Source: Raphanus sativus
Taxonomy: Eukaryota > Streptophyta > Magnoliopsida > Brassicales > Brassicaceae
DNA: 64,000 bases
NCBI RefSeq assembly: GCF_000801105.2
Contig: NC_079517.1
Span: forward strand, 18,547,579 to 18,611,578
Reading direction: 5' to 3'
Position 1 is the stretch's first letter, and every line of letters starts with the position of its first letter. The position numbers and the translations under genes were made by a program. Under the pieces are notes generated by a model. It ran no database searches, had not been told where the DNA came from, and saw nothing but the letters and a program-made list of their open reading frames with translations. This document shows, in pieces, positions 23,904 through 33,389 of the stretch.

Positions 23904-25665
23904 ACTCCCCCACACTAGTCCTTTACTTGTCCTCAAGTGAACTTTCTGGAACTAATAGGGGAAGAGGTTTGAAAATGGGAGCTCATAGCCAAGAGAAACA
24001 CAAAAGCACTCACTTCAACATAAGAATTCAGTACTAGCACACTCTCTCTTATTATCCTCTTGCTTCTCTAGGCCTATCTCAACTCAACATTATTCATTCA
24101 CACATTCAATTCAGCCAACTCTCACATTCATTAAGCAATACAACAAGTGAGCTCTATGCAAATGGTCAATTGGTCCAAGTCATTTGGGTAAGGGAAGGCT
24201 TTTTATTCTAGAGATCAAGGGGTTCATAACTCATTATCTTCAAGGTTTCACTCTCAAAACAAGTAGCCTTGACATTGCACATAATATATCTAAGAAAGGG
24301 ATCAACTAATGCATACAATGCTCAATCTTCATTGTTCTACCCTTTTCAAACATACAAGTGACACAATTAAATCCCAAGTCATACCCATCTCACATCTCTC
24401 ACCCAAAATTCTCAAGAACACATCCATAAGCTCTTCAATCAAGGGAAATACTTAAACTTTTAAAACACAACCTCTAAGCTCATTCTCACTTTGCTAGCCC
24501 CCTTTTTCTTTGTTTTTTCTTTTTTTTTTTCGGTTTCTTTTTTTTTATTGTTCTTTTCCTTTTTTTTTTTTTTTTTTTTTGGGCCAAGACTTTCACAACT
24601 TTGAGCTAGAGGTTCATACAATTCCCATCCAGAAGATTAAGCACAAGAGTTCATTCATTTCCTTTCAACTTTCAAGTTCCCGAGTCAAACTTTACAACAC
24701 TCACCCCCCACCTATGGCTAGAAAATATGGTATCCAATCTAGCAAGAATGAAGACTGAGCATTGTCGTTCCCAATACTCTCAAGATTATGCACATGTAAG
24801 ACTTTCCGAAAAAGGCCTCACTCAACAATCAATTAAGGCTTAAAAGGAGGAGCGGGTTTTAGGGAGTGGAGTGCCACTAGAGATTGTCAAAAAGATCGGC
24901 ATAAAAGGCGCGACAATTCTAGTGTGTATATCCATGACTTAGCACACAAGGGACCATGAGCAAGAAATTAGGTTCATTCAGTTCATTCAAGGTTGTAGTT
25001 GGCCTAAGAGATTGAGTTTCAGGGAGAGCTTTCAAGGCACGAAGCTTACAAGATTTTCAAGAGAGGTGCATGAACTATACAAGGCTAGACAGTGCTCTCT
25101 ACAAGGCATTTTAAATCATTGATCCCAATACAAATGAATGCAACCTATATGCTCTAGACTCTCCTAAAAGTGCAAATGATGCAAACTAAATGATTCTTTT
25201 TGTGTTTTTCAAAATTTTTATTTTTTTTTGGTTTTTCTATGCAAATAAGAATGTAATATGCAATGCATGAGACTCAAAATCATCATAACAAACATGATCA
25301 AATGCTTGGCACCTCCCCCACACTTAAATCACACAGTCTCTGTGTGAGTGAGGTACCCAATGAAATTCTAAAATGCAAAGAAAAACTGGGAGAAGGGAAG
25401 TTTCCAGTTACCTGAGACGGGAGCGAGGTGGAGGGGTCGCTGTGGGCAAGTCGCTCCCAGCTGGAGCGACTTCTCTACCTCGCTCCATGACCTCGCTCTG
25501 ATGTCTGATTTTCGGCTCCACACCTGCACACAACTTCATTTTCCCATTGTTTTATGCAGTAAGATGAAAATGTAAATACTAATGCAATATATACAAGGAT
25601 ACTCATGGGACTTCCTCCCAAGTGAGCTTGTTTTAAGTCTCTAGCTTGACTTTGCCTCATTTGGA
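23904..25665 (-). other. Non-coding 3' internal region of gypsy C
   Basis: Starts with the polypurine tract (plus-strand ACTCCCCCACAC). It then holds low-complexity T-rich DNA (24500-24580) and a GC-rich patch with a perfect 10 bp inverted repeat, AAGTCGCTCC...GGAGCGACTT (25448-25472). No RT, integrase or envelope-like frame is visible. In full-length Athila/Tat elements the rest of pol would lie between protease and this region. Confidence 0.6.
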
Positions 25666-28167
25666 TCAGGCTGGAGTAGGTGCAGAAAGTGGAGTTAACA
25701 CCCCATCTTCCTCAGGTGGTAGCTCACCAAGGTGATCATCAGATGGAGGGCCCATTTCTTCAATGATGAAGGCTTGTCCAAACACAGTGGGGTTCCTCAT
25801 TTTCTCCTTGATGTCAAAGTGGAGGATGTTCTCCTTACCCAAATGGAGGTCAATCTTGCCTTCTTTCACATTCACAATAGCTCCTGCTGTAGCTAAGAAT
25901 GGCCTTCCAAGAATCAATGGGTCTTGAGCCTCCTCACCCATTTCAAGCACCACAAAATCTGTAGGTATCTCATACCCTCCAATCTTCACAGGGAGGTTCT
26001 CTAGGATGCCCACAGGGTACTTCACTGAACGATCAGCCAACACCAGAGAGAGTCTACACTTCTTGTATTGAGTGAAGCCAAGCTTCTTTGCCACAGACAA
26101 AGGCATCAAGCTGACACTAGCTCCCAAATCGCAGAGACATTTCTCAAATACCATAGGTCCAAGAGCACAAGGTAGTGTGAAGCATCCTGGATCCTCTAGC
26201 TTCTCTGGAGCATCAAGCCTCTGAATGATGGCATTGCACTCATGACTCAGAACCATCATGCCCTCCATCTCTTTCTTCTTAGCAGCTACAACATCTTTCA
26301 AAAACTTGTTGTATTGAGGAATCAGCATGAAAGCATCAATGATGGGCATTGTAACCTGAGCTTCACTCATCTGCTTCTCAAACAAAGCCTTGTACTTCTG
26401 TAGCAGCTGCTTCTTGAATCTACCAGGGAATGGAAGCTTGGGTTCATAGGGAGGAGGGACAGAAGAGCTCTCACCTGCTGGAGCAGCAGATTCACCATCT
26501 TTTGTTGTCTTCTTCTCTTCTCCAACCTTTCCTTTACCCTTATCTTTCTCAATCTTCTCCAAGATCTCATCATCTGTCTTCTCATCAACAATGACCACTT
26601 CATCATCTAGATTGATGGCTACCTCCTCACCTTGTTTCTCAGCATCTTTGGTGAGGGTTCTAGGAGGTAACTGCTTACCACTCCTGAGTGTGACAGCTTT
26701 TGCTTCCTTGGGGTTTTGATCAGATTTTCCAGGTAGAGATCCTGGCTGGCGATTCTGGTGGGTGCTCATGGAAGCAAACTGATTCTCCAAATTCTTGACA
26801 GAAGAAGCAAGGTGGGAGAATTTGTTGTTGAGCTCATTGTAGCTCCCATCAATCTTGGAGTGAAGGTTCTTCAGCTCATAGCCCACATGTTTCTCACTTC
26901 TAGTCTGAGACTCTAAGATCTGTTTCAGTAAGGCATCAGTGCTGCTCTCTTGAGGGGCAGAGGAGCTAGGAGAGGGGTTTTGCTGAGGCTGATAGTTGCT
27001 CTGCTGGTTGTTTCTAGGCTGATAACCACTCTGCTGGTTGTTTGAATAGGGCTTCTGTTGGTAGTTGTTGTACTGAAAGTTGGGTTCCTTCTTGTACCAG
27101 CTACCATTGCTGTTGATGAAACACAATTCTTCTTGCCCTTCCAAACCCTCAACCTCATTGACAGTAGGAGGTATCTCCTGTTGTGGGTTACCAACAAAGT
27201 TCACCTGCGCTTGTGTGGCCTTATCAGCAATGAGTGTGTCAATCTTCTCCTGAAGAGCCTTTATCTCATTCCTTGTGTGCTTGTCATCACCTCTACTGCT
27301 TCTGTCATGGTCTCCACTGTAGACTGCATCACTCTTAACCATGTTGTCAACCAGAGCCTCTGCTTCTTCCTCAGTTCTCCCCAAAAAGAACCCATTGCTA
27401 GCTGTATCCAGTCTGGCTCTGTACTTAGGAAGAGCACCTCTGTAGAATGTGCTCAGCAAGCTCTCCTTGGAAAAACCATGGTGTGGGCACTGAGCTTGGT
27501 AACCATTGAATCTCTCCCAAGCTTCACTGAATCCTTCCAAGTTCTTCTGTTGGAAGCTGGAGATCTCGTTCCTCAACTTAGCAGTTCTTGAGGTAGAGAA
27601 GAACTTCTCCAAAAATGCCTTTTTGCAGTCTTCCCAAGTAGTGATGGAGTCACTTGGTAGAGACTTCTCCCACTGACGTGCCTTATCCCCCAAAGAGAAG
27701 GGGAATAGCTTGAGCTTTAAAGCATCCTCTGACACACCATTAGTCTTTGACATACCACAGTAGCTGTCAAACTTATCCAAGTGATCAAATGGGTCCTCCA
27801 CAGCCAGACCATGATACTTGTTGTTCTCTATGCAGTTGAGCAGCCCTGACTTGATCTCAAAGTTGTTAGCAGCCACAGCCGGTGCTCGGATTCCCAGTCT
27901 AGGGCCGTGGATGTTGGGGCGGTCATAAGTGCCAATGGGGCGAGCTGGTCGCTGTTGAGGCCCTTGTGGTTGAACATTGTTGACTCCATTGGGGTTCTGA
28001 GGATTTTGTTGTTCTTCCATTGCAGCTTCCAGTGTCTGCAGTTGAGCCTGTTGCTCTTCTTGTCTTCTCTTTCTAGCACACTCTCTCTCTAAAGCTCTGA
28101 TGTCTGCGGCTCTTGGAACAAGGTTTGATGTACCCTTGCTCCTCAAGTTCATACACCTGAAAATCAC
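25666..28167 (-). CDS. gypsy gag-protease polyprotein (833 aa)
   Basis: The order of parts is an N-terminal basic/Gln-rich stretch (LERECARKRRQEEQQ), then a retrotransposon gag domain with PFSLGDKARQWEKSLPSDSI, TTWEDCKKAFLEKFF and LRNEISSFQQKNLEGFSEAW at about residues 125-260. A long Gln/Asn/Ser-rich and acidic linker follows, then a retropepsin-like domain near residue 677 with CLCDLGASVSLMPLSVAKKL and DPLILGRPFLATAGA. DLGA replaces the usual DTG/DSG catalytic triad, which I recall as normal in Athila-type elements. No CCHC zinc knuckle was found. The frame stops after protease instead of continuing into RT. The first Met may lie in a splice-acceptor-like context (TTTTCAGGT), so the Met five residues further in is an alternative start. 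Confidence 0.92.
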   Translation of the reverse strand: MIFRCMNLRSKGTSNLVPRAADIRALERECARKRRQEEQQAQLQTLEAAMEEQQNPQNPNGVNNVQPQGPQQRPARPIGTYDRPNIHGPRLGIRAPAVAANNFEIKSGLLNCIENNKYHGLAVEDPFDHLDKFDSYCGMSKTNGVSEDALKLKLFPFSLGDKARQWEKSLPSDSITTWEDCKKAFLEKFFSTSRTAKLRNEISSFQQKNLEGFSEAWERFNGYQAQCPHHGFSKESLLSTFYRGALPKYRARLDTASNGFFLGRTEEEAEALVDNMVKSDAVYSGDHDRSSRGDDKHTRNEIKALQEKIDTLIADKATQAQVNFVGNPQQEIPPTVNEVEGLEGQEELCFINSNGSWYKKEPNFQYNNYQQKPYSNNQQSGYQPRNNQQSNYQPQQNPSPSSSAPQESSTDALLKQILESQTRSEKHVGYELKNLHSKIDGSYNELNNKFSHLASSVKNLENQFASMSTHQNRQPGSLPGKSDQNPKEAKAVTLRSGKQLPPRTLTKDAEKQGEEVAINLDDEVVIVDEKTDDEILEKIEKDKGKGKVGEEKKTTKDGESAAPAGESSSVPPPYEPKLPFPGRFKKQLLQKYKALFEKQMSEAQVTMPIIDAFMLIPQYNKFLKDVVAAKKKEMEGMMVLSHECNAIIQRLDAPEKLEDPGCFTLPCALGPMVFEKCLCDLGASVSLMPLSVAKKLGFTQYKKCRLSLVLADRSVKYPVGILENLPVKIGGYEIPTDFVVLEMGEEAQDPLILGRPFLATAGAIVNVKEGKIDLHLGKENILHFDIKEKMRNPTVFGQAFIIEEMGPPSDDHLGELPPEEDGVLTPLSAPTPA

Positions 28168-28263
28168 AAAGAGTGAAGAAGAGAATCAGTAACTTACAAA
28201 AATAAAAATGACTTAGTCTCAAGCAAATGACTAAATCTCAATGTTCAAATCAAACTCAGAATT

Positions 28264-28276
28264 TGGCAACGGCGCC
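28264..28276 (-). promoter_or_regulatory. Primer-binding site of gypsy C
   Basis: On the minus strand TGGCGCCGTTGCC, matching the complement of the 3' end of plant tRNA-Asp. It lies six bases inside the 5' LTR. Confidence 0.8.
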
Positions 28277-28283
28277 AATTTGA

Positions 28284-30508
28284 TGTTAGGAGTTTTGAGG
28301 CTCCTAAGTCAAATGATAGTATAGTGGAAATAAGTTGTCGAACCAGTTCTGAGGGATTTAAAATCAGAGAGAATGCAAGTATTTGCCTAATCTAAGTGCA
28401 ACCAGTGATTTGATGAATTCTAAACTAATGATTAAAGCTAATGCAAAACAGTAAAATGATACTCTTAAGCTATTGGAAAGGAGAACTCATGGGTATAGGG
28501 ATTTAGACCTTGGGTGATCAGTTTCGATCTAAGGAATGCAAATGATAAATCAAACTATCAACCTTAAGCCTAGACACAATTCTAAGCAAGCTCTATGTCT
28601 AGATGAATGCTCATTTGCTAACATATCTCAAACATCAAATGTCTTTGGTTGAATAACATGCAAGCAATCATTACTAACAAGTCTATTAGCTATCTTAGCA
28701 TCTTTAACAACAAATGTCTTTGGCAAAGTACACTAAAAGCCTAGGAGAGTTGACTCAGGCATTTCATCAAACACCTGTCGGGTGAGAAATGCCTAGAGAT
28801 CACCCTTTGAGTGGCCTACTCAAATGATGCATTAAGATCACTCTACTAGCAAGGAACAAGTATGATCTATACCTAAAACATCCTAGAACTAGCCTAATCA
28901 CCCTTAATCACCCTAACCCATGAATCCAAAAGGTGATTACTCACTAATCTCCATGATTCCTCTTAAACCCATGATGGATTTCAGATTAATCATGTAGAGA
29001 AATAGATGAGAGATCACAAGAACAATAACAAATCAAGCCAAAAAGAGATGTTTTTCTTGAGAGAGTTTGTGTTCTTCAATAGATAAAAGATATCTCGTTT
29101 TCTTTTTGATTACAAAAGTATCAATATGAATCAAAAAAACCTAATGGTTCCCTTTTAAAATGTCTAAAATACCCTTTTAAAGTGTTTAAATTCGAGCAAG
29201 TAAATGACTTGACCCGGGTAGGAATCATGATCGACAACCCGGGTCATCCAACCCGCGTCAGTTTGGTCTCGACACGTCCAGCTCCAAGCACCCGGGTAAG
29301 GTACCCCGAGCACTCCAACCCGCGTCAGTTTCCTTGCGACGTTGCTCCAGGCGCCCGGGTACTCCATCCCCTGCACGAGCAACCCGAGTCGACCAATGGT
29401 GAGGCATGCGCCCGGGTAAGCTATCCCGGGTCATTCTACCCGGGTCCGATTCATCCAACTTCATGTGTGGCTTGACTAGACTTCATTCTTCGGTTGAATA
29501 ACACGCAAGCAATCATTACTAACAAGTATATTAGCTATCTTAGCATCTTTAACAACAAATGTCTTTGGCAAAGTACACTAAAAGCCTAGGAGAGTTGACT
29601 CAGGCATTTCATCGAACACCTGTCGGGTGAGAAATGCCTAGAGATCACCCTTTGAGTGGCCTACTCAAATGATGCAGTAAGATCACTCTACTAGCAAGGA
29701 ACAAGTATGATCTATACCTAAAACATCATAGAACTAGCCTAATCACCCTTAATCACCCTAACCCATGAATCCAAAAGGTGATTACTCACTAATCTCCATG
29801 ATTCCTCTTAAACCCATGATGGATTTCAGATTAATCATGTAGAGAAATAGATGAGAGATCACAAGAACAATAACAAATCAAGCCAAAAAGAGATGTTTTT
29901 CTTGAGAGGGTTTGTGTTCTTTAATAGATAAAAGATATCTCGTTTTCTTTTTGATTACAAAAGTATCAATATGAATCAAAGAAAACCTAATGGTTCTCTT
30001 TTAAAATGTCTAAAATACCCTTTTAAAGTGTTTAAATTCGAGCAAGTAAATGACTTGACCCGGGTAGGAATCATGGTCGACAACCCGGGTCATCCAACCC
30101 GCGTCAGTTTGGTCTCGACACGTCCAGCTCCAAGCGCCCGGGTAAGGTACCCCGAGCACTCCAACCCGCGTCAGTTTCCTTGCGACGTTGCTCCAGGCGC
30201 CCGAGTACTCCATCCCCTGCACGAGCAACCCGAGTCGACCAATGGTGAGGCATGCGCCCTGGTAAGCTATCCTGGGTCATTCTACCCGGGTCCGATTCAT
30301 CCAACTTCATGTGTGGCTTGACTAGACTCCATTCTTCACCCCAATTTGGATCACAAAGTTTCCAAACACTCCCAATCAATCCATAAGACACTCCAGCACC
30401 TGATAAAGACATATGTGTGCCAAATGCAACCTAAACATGCCTAAATCCTAATCTATATGATGCAAATGCTTATGAATGAATGGTTAAAACAATGCAAATA
30501 TGCAAGAC

Positions 30509-30512
<4 letters not shown>
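28284..30512 (-). repeat. 5' LTR of gypsy C (2229 bp, enlarged)
   Basis: Identical in plan to the 1385 bp LTR on the left but longer by about 845 bp because of an internal tandem duplication (28647-29491 and 29492-30336). Confidence 0.9.
28647..30336 (-). repeat. 845 bp tandem duplication within the LTR
   Basis: The segment starting GGTTGAATAACA(T/C)GCAAGC and ending at CATTCTTC is present twice head to tail. The junction joins CATTCTTC to GGTTGAATAAC, whereas the single-copy LTR reads CATTCTTCACCCC at that place. Short similarity (TCTT-GGTTG) at the breakpoint suggests replication slippage or unequal exchange. Confidence 0.88.

Positions 30513-30599
<87 letters not shown>
30513..30599 (+). 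repeat. (GA)n microsatellite, right half
   Basis: About 43 GA units directly following the LTR end, in the same phase as the left half. Confidence 0.98.
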
Positions 30600-30600
<1 letters not shown>

Positions 30601-30603
<3 letters not shown>

Positions 30604-30628
30604 GCCCCATAACAATTAATGGGGCACC
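30601..30628. repeat. Perfect inverted repeat (10 bp arms, 8 bp loop)
   Basis: GGTGCCCCAT, loop AACAATTA, ATGGGGCACC, followed by a T-rich run. It could be the end of an unidentified mobile element or a transcript hairpin. Confidence 0.6.
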
Positions 30629-31618
30629 TTTTGTTTTTTCTCTTAATGTGTGTTTTCAGCTTATGTTTACTCATGTACGTTAATTCCACGAATGCGTGGT
30701 TCTTTTGGTATTTAACTAACATATTGCGTACTTATGTTTACCTTCACCTCGTGTCCACAGCCGTGTGTCCACTGCAAACCTAACCACTGATTCAATACGC
30801 ACACAACGCCTTCACACAAATCCACGCCAATCCCATCCACACAAATCCACGCCAATCCCATCCAAGGTTTCCCAAAACTCAACGTTTTGTTGCCAACCTC
30901 GGTAAAAATATCCCCTATTGTTAATAAATATCTCTTCTTCATGTTTTCTTTTGTCCCAAGATCTAGAAAAAAACTAAAACTATGATTTACAGAGAAAATT
31001 CCAGTAAGCTTTCCTTAACGAGATCCATCTTATACGAAATTAGCTTGTACACTTAACATGTCCAAAAGCATAAGCATCAACATAACATCATCCACACAAG
31101 TATGCAACAATTTTACTAATGACTGCAACAATGCCCCCACATAAAAGCATATGAGCAACCACAAGTGCACAAGCATAACATTCCCAATAAAAAACAAAGT
31201 TCCAGCACATTTCCAAAGCACTGCATCAACATAAGAGCATCCACAAAGTTCACAAAGTTTCACCTATTTTCTCAAACTTCGCAACACATTAATTACACCT
31301 CAGAAAGCATGCTTCTTCTCAGCCGTTGGATCAACTTTCTTCAAAATAATCTGACGTACACGATATATTCCCATAAACTTATATACCTAACTTTTTATTT
31401 TAATATTTTACATTAATTACAACTACAAAGAAACTGATTTCTTTAATTACTGTTGTTTTATTAGACCAAACATTCTTACTTTTTACCAAAAAACAAGGTC
31501 ATTTTAGTCCAAAAAAACAGCTGGTAAGGTAAAGTGTGTCAAAACAGCATTGTGTTTTATAGAACAAAGTATAATCATAAAATATTTTTTTAGGCAAGTC
31601 TCTCAATATTAAACATAA
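30629..31618. other. Intergenic
   Basis: No gene supported. A 25 bp direct repeat beginning CACACAAATCCACGCCAATC occurs twice at about 30814-30863. Confidence 0.4.
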
Positions 31619-31895
31619 AGCATCCACAATGGTAAGCCCATTGTGGAGTCCTTCAAAAAATTTGTTTTATTATTTTATTAGTTTTTTTCGTTTAATTAAA
31701 AAAAAAAAGTTAACTAATCGTGGGCCACCACGTATCGTGGAGCCCGCGATACAGTAACCAAACTCGCCATGGATCAATCCTTACACACAGACTTTTTGAG
31801 ACTGATCCGACACAGAAACCAACAAAAGTCATATTTTAATATTTTTTAAATATTATTTTAAGGATTGGGTTTATGAAACCCCATTGCACATGCTC
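31619..31895. mobile_element. PIF/Harbinger-like MITE (277 bp)
   Basis: Ends AGCATCCACAATGG and, on the minus strand, GAGCATGTGCAATGG are flanked by TAA (31616-31618 and 31896-31898). The left terminal G appears lost. An A-rich core precedes a CCACGTATCGTGG patch. No coding capacity. Confidence 0.55.
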
Positions 31896-32154
31896 TAATA
31901 ACATTAATTTACATAGCAACCAGATAGAACAGAAGCTGAGGCATCAGAGTTAGGGACTGGAGCAGTCTCGCAGAGAAGCTCAGGAGCCTCACCGAAACTG
32001 AGGATTCAACATTGAACGATGAGGATTTAAATATATTAACGAAGTTTTAAGAAAATATTTTTTTAAAAAATTGTTGGTAAAGTGTGGCCCTTAACAAACC
32101 TAATTAAACTGAAACTTCTAAAATCGAAACTATATTTTATAAATCGGTAACTAA

Positions 32155-32345
32155 CTCGAGTTGGCCCAGTGGTGATTACTTAAGAAAGTTACGGCCCCAA
32201 TAAAGGAAACCACATGAGTTTTATTCGCGTTGGCCACACAGACTAACGTTAAATCGCAAGAATACGTGGAGTACCGTGGGTCTCGTGGGATTAGCCGGTT
32301 GACCTCGGTCGCTAGATCCTCACGGTTATCAAAAAAAATGAAAAA
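32155..32345 (+). mobile_element. tRNA-derived SINE
   Basis: TGGCCCAGTGG at 32162-32172 is a good Pol III A box in a tRNA-like context. A weak B-box-like ATGAGTTTTATTCG follows about 45 bases later. The 3' end is ACGGTTATCAAAAAAAA, typical of Brassicaceae SINE tails. Confidence 0.6.
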
Positions 32346-33219
32346 TCGGACATGTTTCTTAATGAGTGAACCGAACAAAAGCTACTGGAGAACATGTATC
32401 GGGCTCTTTGTCGCGCGAATGGTTAATGAGTGATCACTATCTAGAATGCCTAGTACATGCAAATTTGTTAATGACCGTGTTGATGGAATATGCTAGAAAC
32501 AAATTTAATGCGGGTGGTATAATTTGCTAACGCTATAAATTGACAGCCAATTAGGAAAGAAAGATTTGTATATGTATCAAGTTTCTGAAATTTACAATAC
32601 GACAATATAGCTTGAGATGGAAAGATTGTATATGTATCAAGTTAGCAAGGTAGATGATTTTGATTTTTCATTACAATATTCTTCAAGCTTTGTAACGGAC
32701 AAGAAAGATCTTCTTTTCCAAGCATTTTTGGCAAAAACAAAACAAAACTGTATCTATTATGTTTTTTACATCGAAAATATGTTTTCAATTTTTTGAATAC
32801 ATTATTTTACCAATACAGATTATAATACTTAATTTTATGAATTCTCCTTAAAATTATAGGGGCTAATCTATTACTTTGAACTAATTAACGCGTTGAGTCA
32901 ATTACGGACGTGCACACATGTACGCGCGTTGCTTTGTTTCCAAGAAAGCCCACCTGAAAGTCTTGTAATGAAAAAGATAATTCAACTAAATCTTTTACAC
33001 TAGTTTATGTCTTTGATTACGTCCGCTGAACTATATTAAATATATATATGCCAATTAACAGGAAAAGGGAATTTTCTTTTATATAATATCATGTAGCGAA
33101 TTCGAAGAATCCGAGCAAAAGTCTAGATGTGAAAATGATAAAGATATGAATAGTAAAAAATCGAAAAATTGGGTACAAAACAAACACAATTGCTTTATCA
33201 GAAAAACAAACACAAATAT
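32346..33219. other. Intergenic
   Basis: AT-rich; no feature supported. Confidence 0.45.
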
Positions 33220-33224
33220 ATAAA

Positions 33225-33381
33225 TGCTGAATAATGAACGGGAAAGCTTACTTTGATCATCGACTAAACAGTCGTATATATACATGATACATGTAGTTAT
33301 CCTAACTATAAGATAAACACCAAACTAGAAGTAGATAAGGATGAAATAGAATATGTCGATCATATATATCGGTACATAACA
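33225..33381 (-). repeat. 3' LTR of copia B
   Basis: 157 bp, starting TGCTG instead of TGTTG; bordered inside by the polypurine-tract complement. Confidence 0.93.
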
Positions 33382-33389
33382 CTCCCCCT

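Larger units (their letters stand above)
22519..30512 (-). mobile_element. Ty3/gypsy LTR retrotransposon C (Athila/Tat-like)
   Basis: Long LTRs (22519-23903 and 28284-30512) begin TGTTAGGAG and end GACATCA. Minus polarity is set by the gag frame, by a purine tract (GTGTGGGGGAGT, minus strand) next to the left LTR, and by a primer-binding site TGGCGCCGTTGCC (minus) six bases from the right LTR, which complements plant tRNA-Asp. The interior holds one 833-codon gag-protease frame (25666-28167) and then only about 1.7 kb without recognisable RT, RNase H or integrase. The element is therefore deleted or inherently non-autonomous. Both flanks are GA repeats, so the target duplication cannot be read unambiguously. 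Confidence 0.92.

Noticed and set aside
27058..27591. 177-codon plus-strand frame
   Set aside because: Antisense shadow of the gag-protease reading frame.
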